From assembly GCA_964390695.1 (NCBI GenBank), contig CAYMKI010000084.1:1-13489 (forward strand): a stretch of DNA of 13,489 nucleotides. The letters run 5' to 3'. Source of the stretch: CAWACC01 sp964390695. GTDB lineage: Bacteria; Chlamydiota; Chlamydiia; Chlamydiales; Parachlamydiaceae. A program made the position numbers and the translations under genes. Below are positions 6,901-13,489 of the stretch, in pieces (position 1 is the first letter of the stretch; every line of letters starts with the position of its first letter). The notes under the pieces were generated by a model. It was given only the letters and a program-made list of their open reading frames with translations. It made no database searches and was not told the DNA's origin.

Positions 6901-9900
6901 CGGAAAAATCGATATCTGTGCCGCCGTAAAAGAAACACTGCGAGGCTACGTGTTCTTTTATATTATCAAAGCAAAAATTCTGAATTCCCCTTGCTATTAA
7001 AGCGAGATCGAGAGGTTTGTGTTCTCCATTTTCGCTATAGAAAAGATGTTTGGGTTGATACGGATCTATACCCCATTGGATTAACATCAAGATGCACAAA
7101 CGTTTAAAGGCTTCTTCCTGCACGGATTCAAAAGATGGGGCAAAATGTTTAAACAGCTCAGGAAAAACTTTATACCCTTTTTTATAATTTTCTCCGATTT
7201 GGTGTATAGCATGCATCTTCCGGCTGATTTCGGCCACATCTGCTTGGTCTTTAAGTTTATAGATGATTTTTGAGGAGGAATCCACAAGGAGCGCTTGCTT
7301 AAACCAGGTTTCCCAATCGACATGATGGTTATGTTCCGCTCCAAAGGCTTTATCGCTGTGTATATCTTCAAACAGGACTTGGTGCTTGGTAAACTTAGTT
7401 TCGCGCCGGTCATAGTCATGATCCCAAGAGGACACCGTTAAGCATGAGGTCAGCTTAGGGAAATACTCCCAGAAAAGCTGACAACAGACAGCTTTATCCA
7501 AAGACTGGATAAATGGACTACTGAGGTAGTGTTCGACTTTCTGCACATAATCAGCGAACAAAGTCTTGGCTTTCCAGCTGATGAAATGCGCTGAAGGGTG
7601 TTGGAAGGCTCGCCCGGGAAAATAGATGGTAGAAGGGGAAATGGCGGAAGGGGCATTGGGTGAAGCCGGTTTGATGTGCTTGCCTAGATCGATATAGCGC
7701 TGGCAGATTTTGCGTTGCACAGCCTCTAGTGTAGGCTCTTCCTCCAAGATGGAAACAGGTGCGAATATGATGCTCGAACACGGACCGGATGCCACGACAG
7801 CAAGCTTGTCTTTCGATTGCAGCCAAGAGTCATGCAGGAAAATTACCGACAAACCTTCGATGATGTCTCTTTGAAGACCTTTCTTCTTTAGTTCGTAATA
7901 CATAAGGTGTGAGCTTATATTTTGAAAGCGGGCTATCAAATCCAGTTCAAAGCGCATATATCCTTCCGGAATCAATTCTTCGGGCAGCGGAATATATTTG
8001 ACGTGGTCTTCGAAATGCTGTTTTTTAAGGTTGATTAGCCAGGGATGATCCTGGCAAGGCATACGACCTGATCGGGTCAGCTCCTTTCGCAAGAGGGTGC
8101 GGAAGTGCCCTAAAAAATGGCCTTTTAACTCTGCCGGCACCCCATGGGTATCCCATTTTTCCAGTCCTCTGTACAGCATGGACAATAAGGTGGCATTTTT
8201 ACCTTCTGGCGTAAAGACCTCTTGGATGGCGGTTCGGATCATGTGGCGAAGGGCCTTAGCTTGCGGGCTTTTGCGTCCGGGAAGGATGATGCTGTCTCGG
8301 CTTAGGTTTGGTTTAAAGCATTTATCCAGTTCTATTAATAGGTCCAGAGATTCATCGGCAGCGTTGACATAGTGTTTATTTAAGTCATAGGTGGAATTCA
8401 CCACGGAATTGATCGTAAAAATTAATGAAGAGCTTTTATTTTTAGTCGGTACCATCCTCAGCTTAGGCAAGGGAAACAGCTTTGGTTCGATTGGGACAGG
8501 GCGTCTTTTATTGGAAATGCTGGGAACGAGCAAAAGGTGATTTTTGGATAGAGGGATGCCGCAGCCTTTATCGGTCATGCTGACCACAGACGGTTGCAGG
8601 CTGGCATGAATAGATACCGGTGCGTGTGGATTTCCAATGGGGCGATCCCTGCCATCGATTTGGATAAACCCATGCTCGAAAAACCGGAAATCTTGGAGTG
8701 TCTTTTCGAGGTGTTTTAAGAAGGCTGGGCTAAATTCAGTGCCATTCCTCGGTAGGATCTGAATACAGGTGCCCGCTTCTTTCTTTTCTGCAGCCTCCCA
8801 GCGCACATGCAAGTCTTCGGTAGATACTTTATAGAAGATCATCTTATAAGCTCCCGCTTCATCTGCTTCGCTATATTGGGTGGTGATTTCTATGCGCTCG
8901 ATGGGTTGCTCGGACTGGTAGAACAGGGAGAATATGCTATAAAAGCCCATGCCGAAATTTCCGATCTGCTTTTCCCAAGGCAGCTGTGCATCGAAGGCAT
9001 TGGCAGCCAGCTCGCGGAAGAAAAGGGCCGAATCGGAAAAAACATGCATGGCGCTATGTTGAATCCACTGAGAGCTCATCGCAAGCGAAGTCGCATGGCT
9101 TTTGTTTCCTAGGTACTGCGCGATATACTCGACGAGGCTGCAAGCGTAGGGGCGCTGCTGCAGTGTGTTTAACGTTATCCAAGGGGCTGCCGGTGCCGTG
9201 GGGTTCCCTGTGACTTGTACAGGTGAGGAAGTGGAGGTTGTTTTACATGCATGACTCAAGCCCATTGTCATGACAAAATCACTGAATTCAGGGTCGCTGG
9301 CGCACTCAGACAAATAGGGCGATAGGCTGATCAGGAGGTCCTTGCGGCGATTTTTCGGAAAGGCCTCTAAAGAAGGCGATAGGTGTTTGTACAGAGTATC
9401 TCTATCCAAAGGAATAATCAGGGGGATCAACTCTTGGTAGTCTTGGGGATACAGAAGAGCGAGTATTCGGGCCAGGGCCGTAAAATGTTCATCGGACTTA
9501 AACTGGGCTTTAAATGGCAAGAGAGAGCTGATAAGAGATTGAATTCTGGCGGCTGGTAGATGTTGAATATGATAAAAGAAATCACTGAAAGTACTAGTAT
9601 ATCCCTTATTGCTGCCGAATAAATACAGGATAGGTTCCAGGTATTCTAAAAATTCCAGTCGAGGATCTATTTTCGACATACGCGATTTCAAATTTTCATA
9701 CTGGCTATAGCATAAGCGTTGCATGAATGGAATTAGGTGCGGCATTGCAGAGGAGATACGGTCCTGCGGCAATGCGGCGGCAACTTTAAAAAGTTCGGGA
9801 ATGCTTTCCTCATTCATGTCCTTAATGAGATAGGGAGCGCAGGTCAATAAAATGCAGCTGCGTAATGACGAAGGGATGTTTTCAAAATTCTTTAGCCAGT

Positions 9901-10780
9901 CATTGATTTTATAGCTTCCATAGCCATCTGGATTAAGATATTCAAAGACCGTTTTCAATGCCGGAAAAGCCTGAGAGGGTAGTGTATCCGGCATAAGAGC
10001 CATCGTCTTTAGGTGTTGGTATTTATGGGGATGTTTCATCTTTTCAAAATGGGAAGCGAGGTTTAAAATCAAATCCTCTTGCTGCTTATCGGATAAAGAA
10101 AAGATAGCTTTATGCATGGCCTGCCTTTTGGATGCTGCCCGAATGCCGATCCCCCAAAATTTTCGCAGATTCACTAGGTAAACTTTGCGCAGGGGCTCGG
10201 GAAAAGTACGCAAGCGGCTGAAGAGATTGCGTCCTTCGGTTTTGGAGGCCAGGAAAAGGATCGTTTCCGATAGTTCAAAATCCAGTAGTTTTGGGGCAAA
10301 GGAGTCGAGAAAAAGCTGAAGATCTTTTTTTTCTTCGTCATCCAGCTTGAGATTATCCTTCAGTTTTGACAAGTAGCAGCTCTCTTCCTGAGGCAAACAA
10401 GCCGTAAAAGTGAAACTGGCGTTATTATGGGTTGCCCAGAAAATCCATTTAAATAGGTCAGCCGCTTTTTGGGTGGAATTCTGAGGAGTAGGCTGAGGGA
10501 GGCTATGTAAAAGATAGGGGGAGAGCTCATGGGCAAAAGAAGCGTTTAATATGGGTTTGAATTTTCTTACGAACAACAGGGCCGGCCTGACCAGGTCGCT
10601 TACTATCATATTATGATGTACGAAATTTGATTTGAACCACACGATTACCCAGGAGGATATATTGTAGGAGTCGGGTTGTTTTATGCCGCTAAGACGTTGA
10701 AGCTCTTGCAGCGAATCACTGGCCATAAAGGTTTTGTATTGTTTGGGAAAAGATAGGTGGGAAAAGTTTTGATTGCACAT
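3935..10780 (-). CDS. Giant protein with two GHKL/Hsp90-like ATPase modules and a C-terminal HExxH motif
   Basis: This intact 2281-aa reading frame is not one I recognise as a named family. Residues 1 to about 540 are alpha-helical with loosely repeated L/P-rich segments (HEAT/ARM-like in feel), then a Thr/Ser/Pro linker (about 540-560). ATPase module 1: N-box RELAANAFDAQ (E590, N594, D597), glycine box IGNFGMGFYS (606-615), GT strand (670-671), then VSMTDKGCGIP (D737, G739, G741) followed by a lid-like SISNKRR. Around 825-828, KPNLSRDS resembles the Hsp90 middle-domain loop with its Arg. A long helical stretch follows to about 1600. ATPase module 2 has the normal order: IELLKNSIQA (E1645, N1649), YEVSDNAGF (D1682, G1685), KGATGFF (1707-1713), GT (1768-1769). 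Near the C terminus, NHEILHAL (H2201, E2202, H2205) and HHHGINF (H2222) resemble a SprT-like zinc peptidase. No signal peptide or membrane segment is seen. AAGG precedes the ATG by 6 nt. The motifs are visible; the function is unknown. A chaperone-protease, sacsin-like or secreted effector role is inference. Confidence 0.85.
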   Translation of the reverse strand: MCNQNFSHLSFPKQYKTFMASDSLQELQRLSGIKQPDSYNISSWVIVWFKSNFVHHNMIVSDLVRPALLFVRKFKPILNASFAHELSPYLLHSLPQPTPQNSTQKAADLFKWIFWATHNNASFTFTACLPQEESCYLSKLKDNLKLDDEEKKDLQLFLDSFAPKLLDFELSETILFLASKTEGRNLFSRLRTFPEPLRKVYLVNLRKFWGIGIRAASKRQAMHKAIFSLSDKQQEDLILNLASHFEKMKHPHKYQHLKTMALMPDTLPSQAFPALKTVFEYLNPDGYGSYKINDWLKNFENIPSSLRSCILLTCAPYLIKDMNEESIPELFKVAAALPQDRISSAMPHLIPFMQRLCYSQYENLKSRMSKIDPRLEFLEYLEPILYLFGSNKGYTSTFSDFFYHIQHLPAARIQSLISSLLPFKAQFKSDEHFTALARILALLYPQDYQELIPLIIPLDRDTLYKHLSPSLEAFPKNRRKDLLISLSPYLSECASDPEFSDFVMTMGLSHACKTTSTSSPVQVTGNPTAPAAPWITLNTLQQRPYACSLVEYIAQYLGNKSHATSLAMSSQWIQHSAMHVFSDSALFFRELAANAFDAQLPWEKQIGNFGMGFYSIFSLFYQSEQPIERIEITTQYSEADEAGAYKMIFYKVSTEDLHVRWEAAEKKEAGTCIQILPRNGTEFSPAFLKHLEKTLQDFRFFEHGFIQIDGRDRPIGNPHAPVSIHASLQPSVVSMTDKGCGIPLSKNHLLLVPSISNKRRPVPIEPKLFPLPKLRMVPTKNKSSSLIFTINSVVNSTYDLNKHYVNAADESLDLLIELDKCFKPNLSRDSIILPGRKSPQAKALRHMIRTAIQEVFTPEGKNATLLSMLYRGLEKWDTHGVPAELKGHFLGHFRTLLRKELTRSGRMPCQDHPWLINLKKQHFEDHVKYIPLPEELIPEGYMRFELDLIARFQNISSHLMYYELKKKGLQRDIIEGLSVIFLHDSWLQSKDKLAVVASGPCSSIIFAPVSILEEEPTLEAVQRKICQRYIDLGKHIKPASPNAPSAISPSTIYFPGRAFQHPSAHFISWKAKTLFADYVQKVEHYLSSPFIQSLDKAVCCQLFWEYFPKLTSCLTVSSWDHDYDRRETKFTKHQVLFEDIHSDKAFGAEHNHHVDWETWFKQALLVDSSSKIIYKLKDQADVAEISRKMHAIHQIGENYKKGYKVFPELFKHFAPSFESVQEEAFKRLCILMLIQWGIDPYQPKHLFYSENGEHKPLDLALIARGIQNFCFDNIKEHVASQCFFYGGTDIDFSASQEPIDLARFTPLLFNIRPLLPPNIEQSLVHFLLDVQVIKRESPSYYTSYWDQLLELYYRYLTIPPEKLPYAYGKSRYLLNVFLENECYHLYQAIHLLRSLPQKIGIKLIQQLMGKLIEKLDLEQRDNDLSKGRLELPSVKGAHILGLLSLFHAASHSHLDLIQHLIEISATYEEIATLAVTVYVSQKEFPEFFTLPIDYQKDSLKIILDSLLRTNDLHEINSLLDGQFYFCTLEHHFKNRLSPTVLTAIDCIKLFAPRHQHGSHSLPVFHNNPLQIFQDDKVYVFDYPLFMETLFHHAHLAEILAHNDVKAFLELMENTPMTGKFTDFGMITHASNHGRGYNPRQLPWIELLKNSIQAISTQGIVSLNYALLPCDAEHSQLTYEVSDNAGFADLQTLLALLVPGYHPRDTQKGATGFFRMLPEVSLIHYRTRLQGDKQQIISFMVQPMRNTNKEIENFKIGLKIEKDDEDFQGTVCRVHMNPQKNIEALMYLKQTHHLTLEITHNIYKDNSKDWTLNVNGHDMWLNSTSKFSIAPINTPFPALFATMASHGYSKQSRLLIDGFPHPCSLKEMLQQAGFEFHELMKGVDVSFPHEFFLPLQDPHKLILKPEFTSVAAKFILDWIYLHLFEKEYAERYLEHTHSYHDMAQLVSPPKKYSKTHAQILKGLSKPADYYNFFAQYAYSEEIDVEGVKQRIRLPSFAEYLWQVYQEVYPQWVAERKANKSFLSYSLLSDWCETKQAAYDTCNSPNLIRTHKKLLHTVEEWVKPKIHSTYRNPNPPESKNADATSTEPTAAITTHFALIKNAKASWVQAKNFIEEALLFYARQVMLLQGIENPQVTLVVKELTPNERGNFQKKINCISIGVNSHPLSDLLWLMLALAKRETGSHYRGDILYSELPHVAGTLNHEILHALKFARGESDEGHKHHHGINFEVCARRIADQARSQGILTALEDKINEILPKYGWTADTLSQLAKKAHVKEVKMTAH

Positions 10781-10806
10781 GGTTAGCCTTTAAAAAATGA
10801 CAAGTA

Positions 10807-10835
10807 TTCATATCAAAATGGTTTTGGTATGTCAA
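10807..10835 (-). promoter_or_regulatory. Promoter of the giant gene
   Basis: The minus strand has a perfect -35 TTGACA (10830-10835), a 17-bp spacer and a -10 TATGAA (10807-10812, 4 of 6). The expected start near 10800 leaves a short leader of about 20 nt that contains AAAGG, the ribosome binding site, before the ATG at 10778-10780. The gene therefore appears to be transcribed on its own from a housekeeping-type promoter. Confidence 0.6.
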
Positions 10836-10880
10836 TTTGTTTACTGGAGTTTGGACAAAATTGAGCACGCCTTTCATCCC

Positions 10881-10926
10881 CTCGCAAGACTGGATTAAAA
10901 CAATAAAGATATACCACAGAGAACAC
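10881..10926 (+). repeat. Direct repeat copy A (CTCGCAAGA...ACCACAGAG)
   Basis: The unit starts CTCGCAAGACTGGATTAAAA and ends AAAGATATACCACAGAG followed by AACAC. It matches copy B at 10989-11049 with a few substitutions and a 2-bp length difference over about 41 bp. It carries only one complete CACAGAG heptamer, where copy B has three. Spacing between the starts of the two copies is 108 bp. Confidence 0.75.
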
Positions 10927-10988
10927 CCTTGAGTCTTATCTCATGGGCATCTCACAGTAAAGATATTTATTGATTTTTGGCTAGAACT

Positions 10989-11049
10989 CTCGCAAGATTG
11001 GATTGAAAAAATATAAAGATATACCACAGAGCCCACAGAGAACACAGAG
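10989..11049 (+). repeat. Direct repeat copy B with three CACAGAG heptamers
   Basis: The unit starts CTCGCAAGATTGGATTGAAA and runs into AAAGATATACCACAGAG, then two more CACAGAG heptamers at 9-bp spacing. The heptamer block is the same sequence, with one mismatch, as the right arm of the palindromic repeat at 3813-3844 in inverse orientation. This links the two intergenic regions that flank the giant gene. Confidence 0.75.
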
Positions 11050-11086
11050 TGTTTCATGGAGGGTGACAAGTTCCGAAATATTTACC

Positions 11087-11116
11087 TTGCGATATATGGT
11101 GATCAGATATTATTAT
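11087..11116 (+). promoter_or_regulatory. Weak candidate promoter for the ankyrin-nucleotidyltransferase gene
   Basis: TTGCGA (11087-11092, 4 of 6) and TATTAT (11111-11116, 5 of 6) are 18 bp apart on the plus strand, about 70 bp before the start codon. The match is modest, and AT-rich DNA produces such pairs by chance. Confidence 0.3.
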
Positions 11117-11188
11117 TTTCCCGTTTGAAGATAGTTTTAAGCTTTATAAGTAGAATATTCAAAGTATTTACCTCTCAAGAGTTAATGT

Positions 11189-13489
11189 ATGTATACACCT
11201 TCCATCCATAGATCAGAGAAATCATTGCAGCCGTCATATGCGCAATTGTCTCCTTCCATAATCAATGAGCCTGAAAAATTAACCGTATCACAGTTAAAGC
11301 GTTATCTAAAGGAAGGGGGAGACGTTCATGTTCGAAATAAGACGAGGCAGACTCTCTTGCATCTGGCAGCTCAGGCAGGGGATATAGAAAAAATGACATG
11401 CCTGCTCGAGGCTGGAGCCCATTTGGAAGCTGAAGATGAGACAGGTAGCACCCCGCTGTTTGCTGCAGTGATGCTAGGGCATAGCCTGGCTGTCCAGTGG
11501 TTGATCTCCCGCGGTGCGGCAGTGTCTAGCAGGAACCATTGCGATGAAATCCCTTTGGATGTGGCTATCCGCTGTGGACATGACGATATCGTGCATATGT
11601 TTTTAGGCACTTTAAAGAGATTGGATAAGACAGCCATTCCTCATAGTCGCGACTTGGAGAAGTTCGACGAATTGTGTCTGCAAAAAGCTAGCAAGGAAGG
11701 CTTATGTGAAGAGCAGATCTATTATTTACTTAAGCTCTGTCGGCATTATCTAAATAAAAAGAACCTTGTTACGGCTACCCTGATCGTAAATAGTGCTTTG
11801 GCCATATGGAAGAAGGTTAAACCTTCATCAATAAATCCAAAAAGGGATTTTATTGAAGCATATTTGTGGTCGGAATTAGCTAAGATGGAAAAGCTGTCGC
11901 TGGAGTCACTGATAGGCCCTCGTTCTATGCATCCTGAGCTGCAAGACCGAGGCGGAAGAAAGATCCAGGAACGGCGGGCTTACTTAAGCCAGATCAGGGA
12001 AAATGCCGAAGATAAACTAAAAAAGGAAATGCCCAGCGATCAAATCGTCAACTATCTCACCTTAGGGTTTAAGGTATTATTTCAGAGATTGTTGAACGAG
12101 GCGATAGATAGCTTGGGCCCCCCTCCGGGTAAGTGGGCTTGTCTAGGCATGGGGTCCATGGCTAGAGGGGAGATGTGCCCTTATTCTGATGTCGAATTTG
12201 CTTTTTTAGTCGACAAAGAAGTACCTAGGGTTATGCAGTATTTTAGAAACTTGTCCAGGTTGCTGCAGGTGATGTTCATCAACATGGGGGAAACGTCCTT
12301 TCCGGTTCTGGGACCGCATCAACCCAGCCCTACACCCAATGGATATTGCATGGACACCGGAGGAAATGTGCCATTAGGCGGTTTATTTGAGCTGATAGGC
12401 ACCCCTGTAAAACTGTCCACATTGCAGAGCAAGGAATGGATCGATAAAAGCGTCATATTGGCAAATGTCATGAGCAATGTGTGTTTGATAGGGGGAGATG
12501 AAGCGTTGTTTTCCAGCTATGGCCGAGAAATGCTGCATCAGCAAAACCAGAAGGATAGAAATGGAATACCTCATCACGAGCATCTTGCATGGACCTTATT
12601 GTCAGGGCACTTGGAAGAATTTGCGCCTAATCTGTCCAAAGAAAAGGAAAGCTTGAAAGCTTTCGGCATCAAAAAGGAGCTGTACAGGCCTATACAAGAG
12701 ATTGTAAATAGCTTAGCCATTCTTTATAAAGCCAAGTCCAAAAACACCTTTGAGAGAATTGATGAGCTAGATTGTATGCAGGTGTTTTCGGATATGGGAG
12801 CTGAAAACATTAAAACAGCGCTTAGAAAAGCCCTTGAATTACGCTTGGAAGCTCATTTTTTTTATCGCGACGAACAAGAATATTTATGCCATCGGGATGA
12901 ATCTAAAGCAGACGACCCATCTCTCTTGTACATGCAGAAAAAGCATGTAGAAGCCCTCAAACAAATCTATGCTTTTTTAGATCCTTTTCATAGGGCTGCC
13001 AAGGAGTTTTACCGTACGAAGCTAAAGAATACTTTAAGTGATTATACATTTCACCCTATCGGCTTGGAATTTAAAGGCTATATCTTAGATTTATGTGATC
13101 AGTATCAAATGGCTTATAAAGCTAAGCAACAAAATCTCTCACTCAATCCGAGCGTCGAGTCTTTAATGCAAATCAGTTCTTTAGAACGGAGGTTGGAGGA
13201 ATCCCAGAGCGCTTTTGAGCATACCGTCCAAGCTTTGAAAAAAGCCAAAGCCATGTATGGAGACAACCATCTGACTGTGGCGGATTGCTACTGCAATATC
13301 GGCAATTATTTTGACCAACGTGGAAAGATTCGTGAGGCTTTAAGGGCTTATCGAAAGGCGTTGAAGATAGCTTTAGGGTCATCGGATGCCAAGGGGCAAA
13401 TGAGGGCCGGGTACTATTACCTGATGATCGCCATGGACCTGCTCGATCTTAATATGAAGGAAAAAGCCGTGCAAGCCTATCAGCAGTCA
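11189..13489 (+). CDS. Ankyrin-repeat / DUF294-type nucleotidyltransferase / TPR protein (3' end beyond window)
   Basis: The frame opens at the ATG at 11189-11191, six bases after an in-frame stop at 11183, and stays open for 767 codons to the window edge. The ribosome binding site is weak (AAGAG about 8 nt upstream); the next in-frame ATG is at 11393, inside an ankyrin repeat, which supports the upstream start. Residues about 33-147 hold ankyrin repeats, for example TLLHLAAQAGD (53-63) and GSTPLFAAVMLGH (86-98). A GlnD/DUF294-like nucleotidyltransferase motif follows: GSMARGEMCPYSDVEF (322-337), in which the usual second Asp of DxD is Glu336. A DUF294 C-terminal-like helical domain spans about 490-562 (IKKELYRPIQ, NTFERIDEL, LRKALELRLEAHFFY). 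After a coiled segment, kinesin-light-chain-like TPRs begin near 672 (YGDNHLTVADCYCNIGNYF, then EALRAYRKALKIA). The substrate is unknown. Ankyrin and TPR parts indicate protein binding; a host-directed or regulatory role is inference. Confidence 0.88.
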   Translation, partial: MYTPSIHRSEKSLQPSYAQLSPSIINEPEKLTVSQLKRYLKEGGDVHVRNKTRQTLLHLAAQAGDIEKMTCLLEAGAHLEAEDETGSTPLFAAVMLGHSLAVQWLISRGAAVSSRNHCDEIPLDVAIRCGHDDIVHMFLGTLKRLDKTAIPHSRDLEKFDELCLQKASKEGLCEEQIYYLLKLCRHYLNKKNLVTATLIVNSALAIWKKVKPSSINPKRDFIEAYLWSELAKMEKLSLESLIGPRSMHPELQDRGGRKIQERRAYLSQIRENAEDKLKKEMPSDQIVNYLTLGFKVLFQRLLNEAIDSLGPPPGKWACLGMGSMARGEMCPYSDVEFAFLVDKEVPRVMQYFRNLSRLLQVMFINMGETSFPVLGPHQPSPTPNGYCMDTGGNVPLGGLFELIGTPVKLSTLQSKEWIDKSVILANVMSNVCLIGGDEALFSSYGREMLHQQNQKDRNGIPHHEHLAWTLLSGHLEEFAPNLSKEKESLKAFGIKKELYRPIQEIVNSLAILYKAKSKNTFERIDELDCMQVFSDMGAENIKTALRKALELRLEAHFFYRDEQEYLCHRDESKADDPSLLYMQKKHVEALKQIYAFLDPFHRAAKEFYRTKLKNTLSDYTFHPIGLEFKGYILDLCDQYQMAYKAKQQNLSLNPSVESLMQISSLERRLEESQSAFEHTVQALKKAKAMYGDNHLTVADCYCNIGNYFDQRGKIREALRAYRKALKIALGSSDAKGQMRAGYYYLMIAMDLLDLNMKEKAVQAYQQS

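Larger units (their letters stand above)
10781..11188. other. Divergent intergenic region (408 bp) with promoters and repeats
   Basis: This gap separates the giant gene (minus) from the ankyrin gene (plus). It contains a well-spaced minus-strand promoter for the giant gene, two direct copies of a repeat ending in CACAGAG heptamers, and weak plus-strand promoter-like hexamers near 11087-11116. Near 11145-11156 there are also AT-rich TATAAG and TAGAAT hexamers without a properly spaced -35. No convincing small ORF, tRNA or other RNA gene was seen. The region is AT-rich compared with the coding parts. Confidence 0.7.

Noticed and set aside
4447..9213. Out-of-frame ORFs on both strands inside the giant gene (for example near 4447-4797, 7087-7419, 7551-7826, 8807-9112)
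   Set aside because: Low-complexity or basic translations with no family resemblance; the giant frame covers all of them and carries conserved motifs.
9020..9240. Possible frameshift or gene fusion joint near the Thr/Ser/Pro linker of the giant protein
   Set aside because: The frame runs through without a stop, the linker reads like a normal domain boundary, and no separate start with a ribosome binding site was evident.
10881..11049. Possible CRISPR array from the CACAGAG heptamers and direct repeats
   Set aside because: Only two copies of the longer unit, heptamers at 9-bp spacing, no regular spacers and no cas genes.
11371..13382. Minus-strand ORFs of 66-88 codons opposite the ankyrin-nucleotidyltransferase gene
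   Set aside because: The plus-strand frame has clear ankyrin, nucleotidyltransferase and TPR motifs throughout, so these are shadows.

Overview
The window most resembles the chromosome of a chlamydia-like (environmental, Parachlamydiales-type) bacterium. The GroEL has the chlamydial pattern around INKSFGSP and TKDGVTVAKEV. groES-groEL lies behind a CIRCE-like HrcA operator and a good sigma70/sigma66-type promoter. The right end carries a eukaryote-like protein with ankyrin repeats, a DUF294-type nucleotidyltransferase and TPRs, a style common in amoeba-associated bacteria. The assignment comes from reading the proteins, not from a database search.

Layout, left to right. Minus strand: the start of an FmdB-type zinc-ribbon gene (1-110, cut by the window edge); groEL (221-1912) and groES (1945-2244), transcribed groES first, with promoter (2344-2372) and CIRCE-like operator (2390-2416); a secreted DUF1343/NamZ (GH171-type) exo-muramidase homologue (2435-3715); a 219-bp intergenic stretch with a CACAGAG-type palindromic repeat; and one giant gene of 2281 codons (3935-10780). 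A 408-bp divergent intergenic region (10781-11188) holds two more copies of the CACAGAG repeat. Plus strand: an ankyrin / nucleotidyltransferase / TPR gene (11189 to beyond 13489), open at the right edge.

The main item of interest is the giant protein. It carries two separate GHKL-type ATPase signatures and a C-terminal HExxH metallopeptidase-like motif. In the first ATPase module the motifs appear in a non-canonical order: N-box, then the glycine-rich G2 box, then a GT strand, then the DxGxG box with a lid-like segment. This suggests a circularly permuted Hsp90-like nucleotide-binding domain. It is followed by an NLSR motif like the catalytic loop of the Hsp90 middle domain. The second module, about 1000 residues later, has the normal order. 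I do not know a described protein with this layout.

How the genes work together. GroES and GroEL form the heat-shock chaperonin pair. NamZ points to peptidoglycan turnover outside the cytoplasm. The giant ATPase/protease-like protein and the ANK-nucleotidyltransferase-TPR protein are divergently arranged and could share regulation. Any functional link between them, or any role towards a host or phage, is inference.
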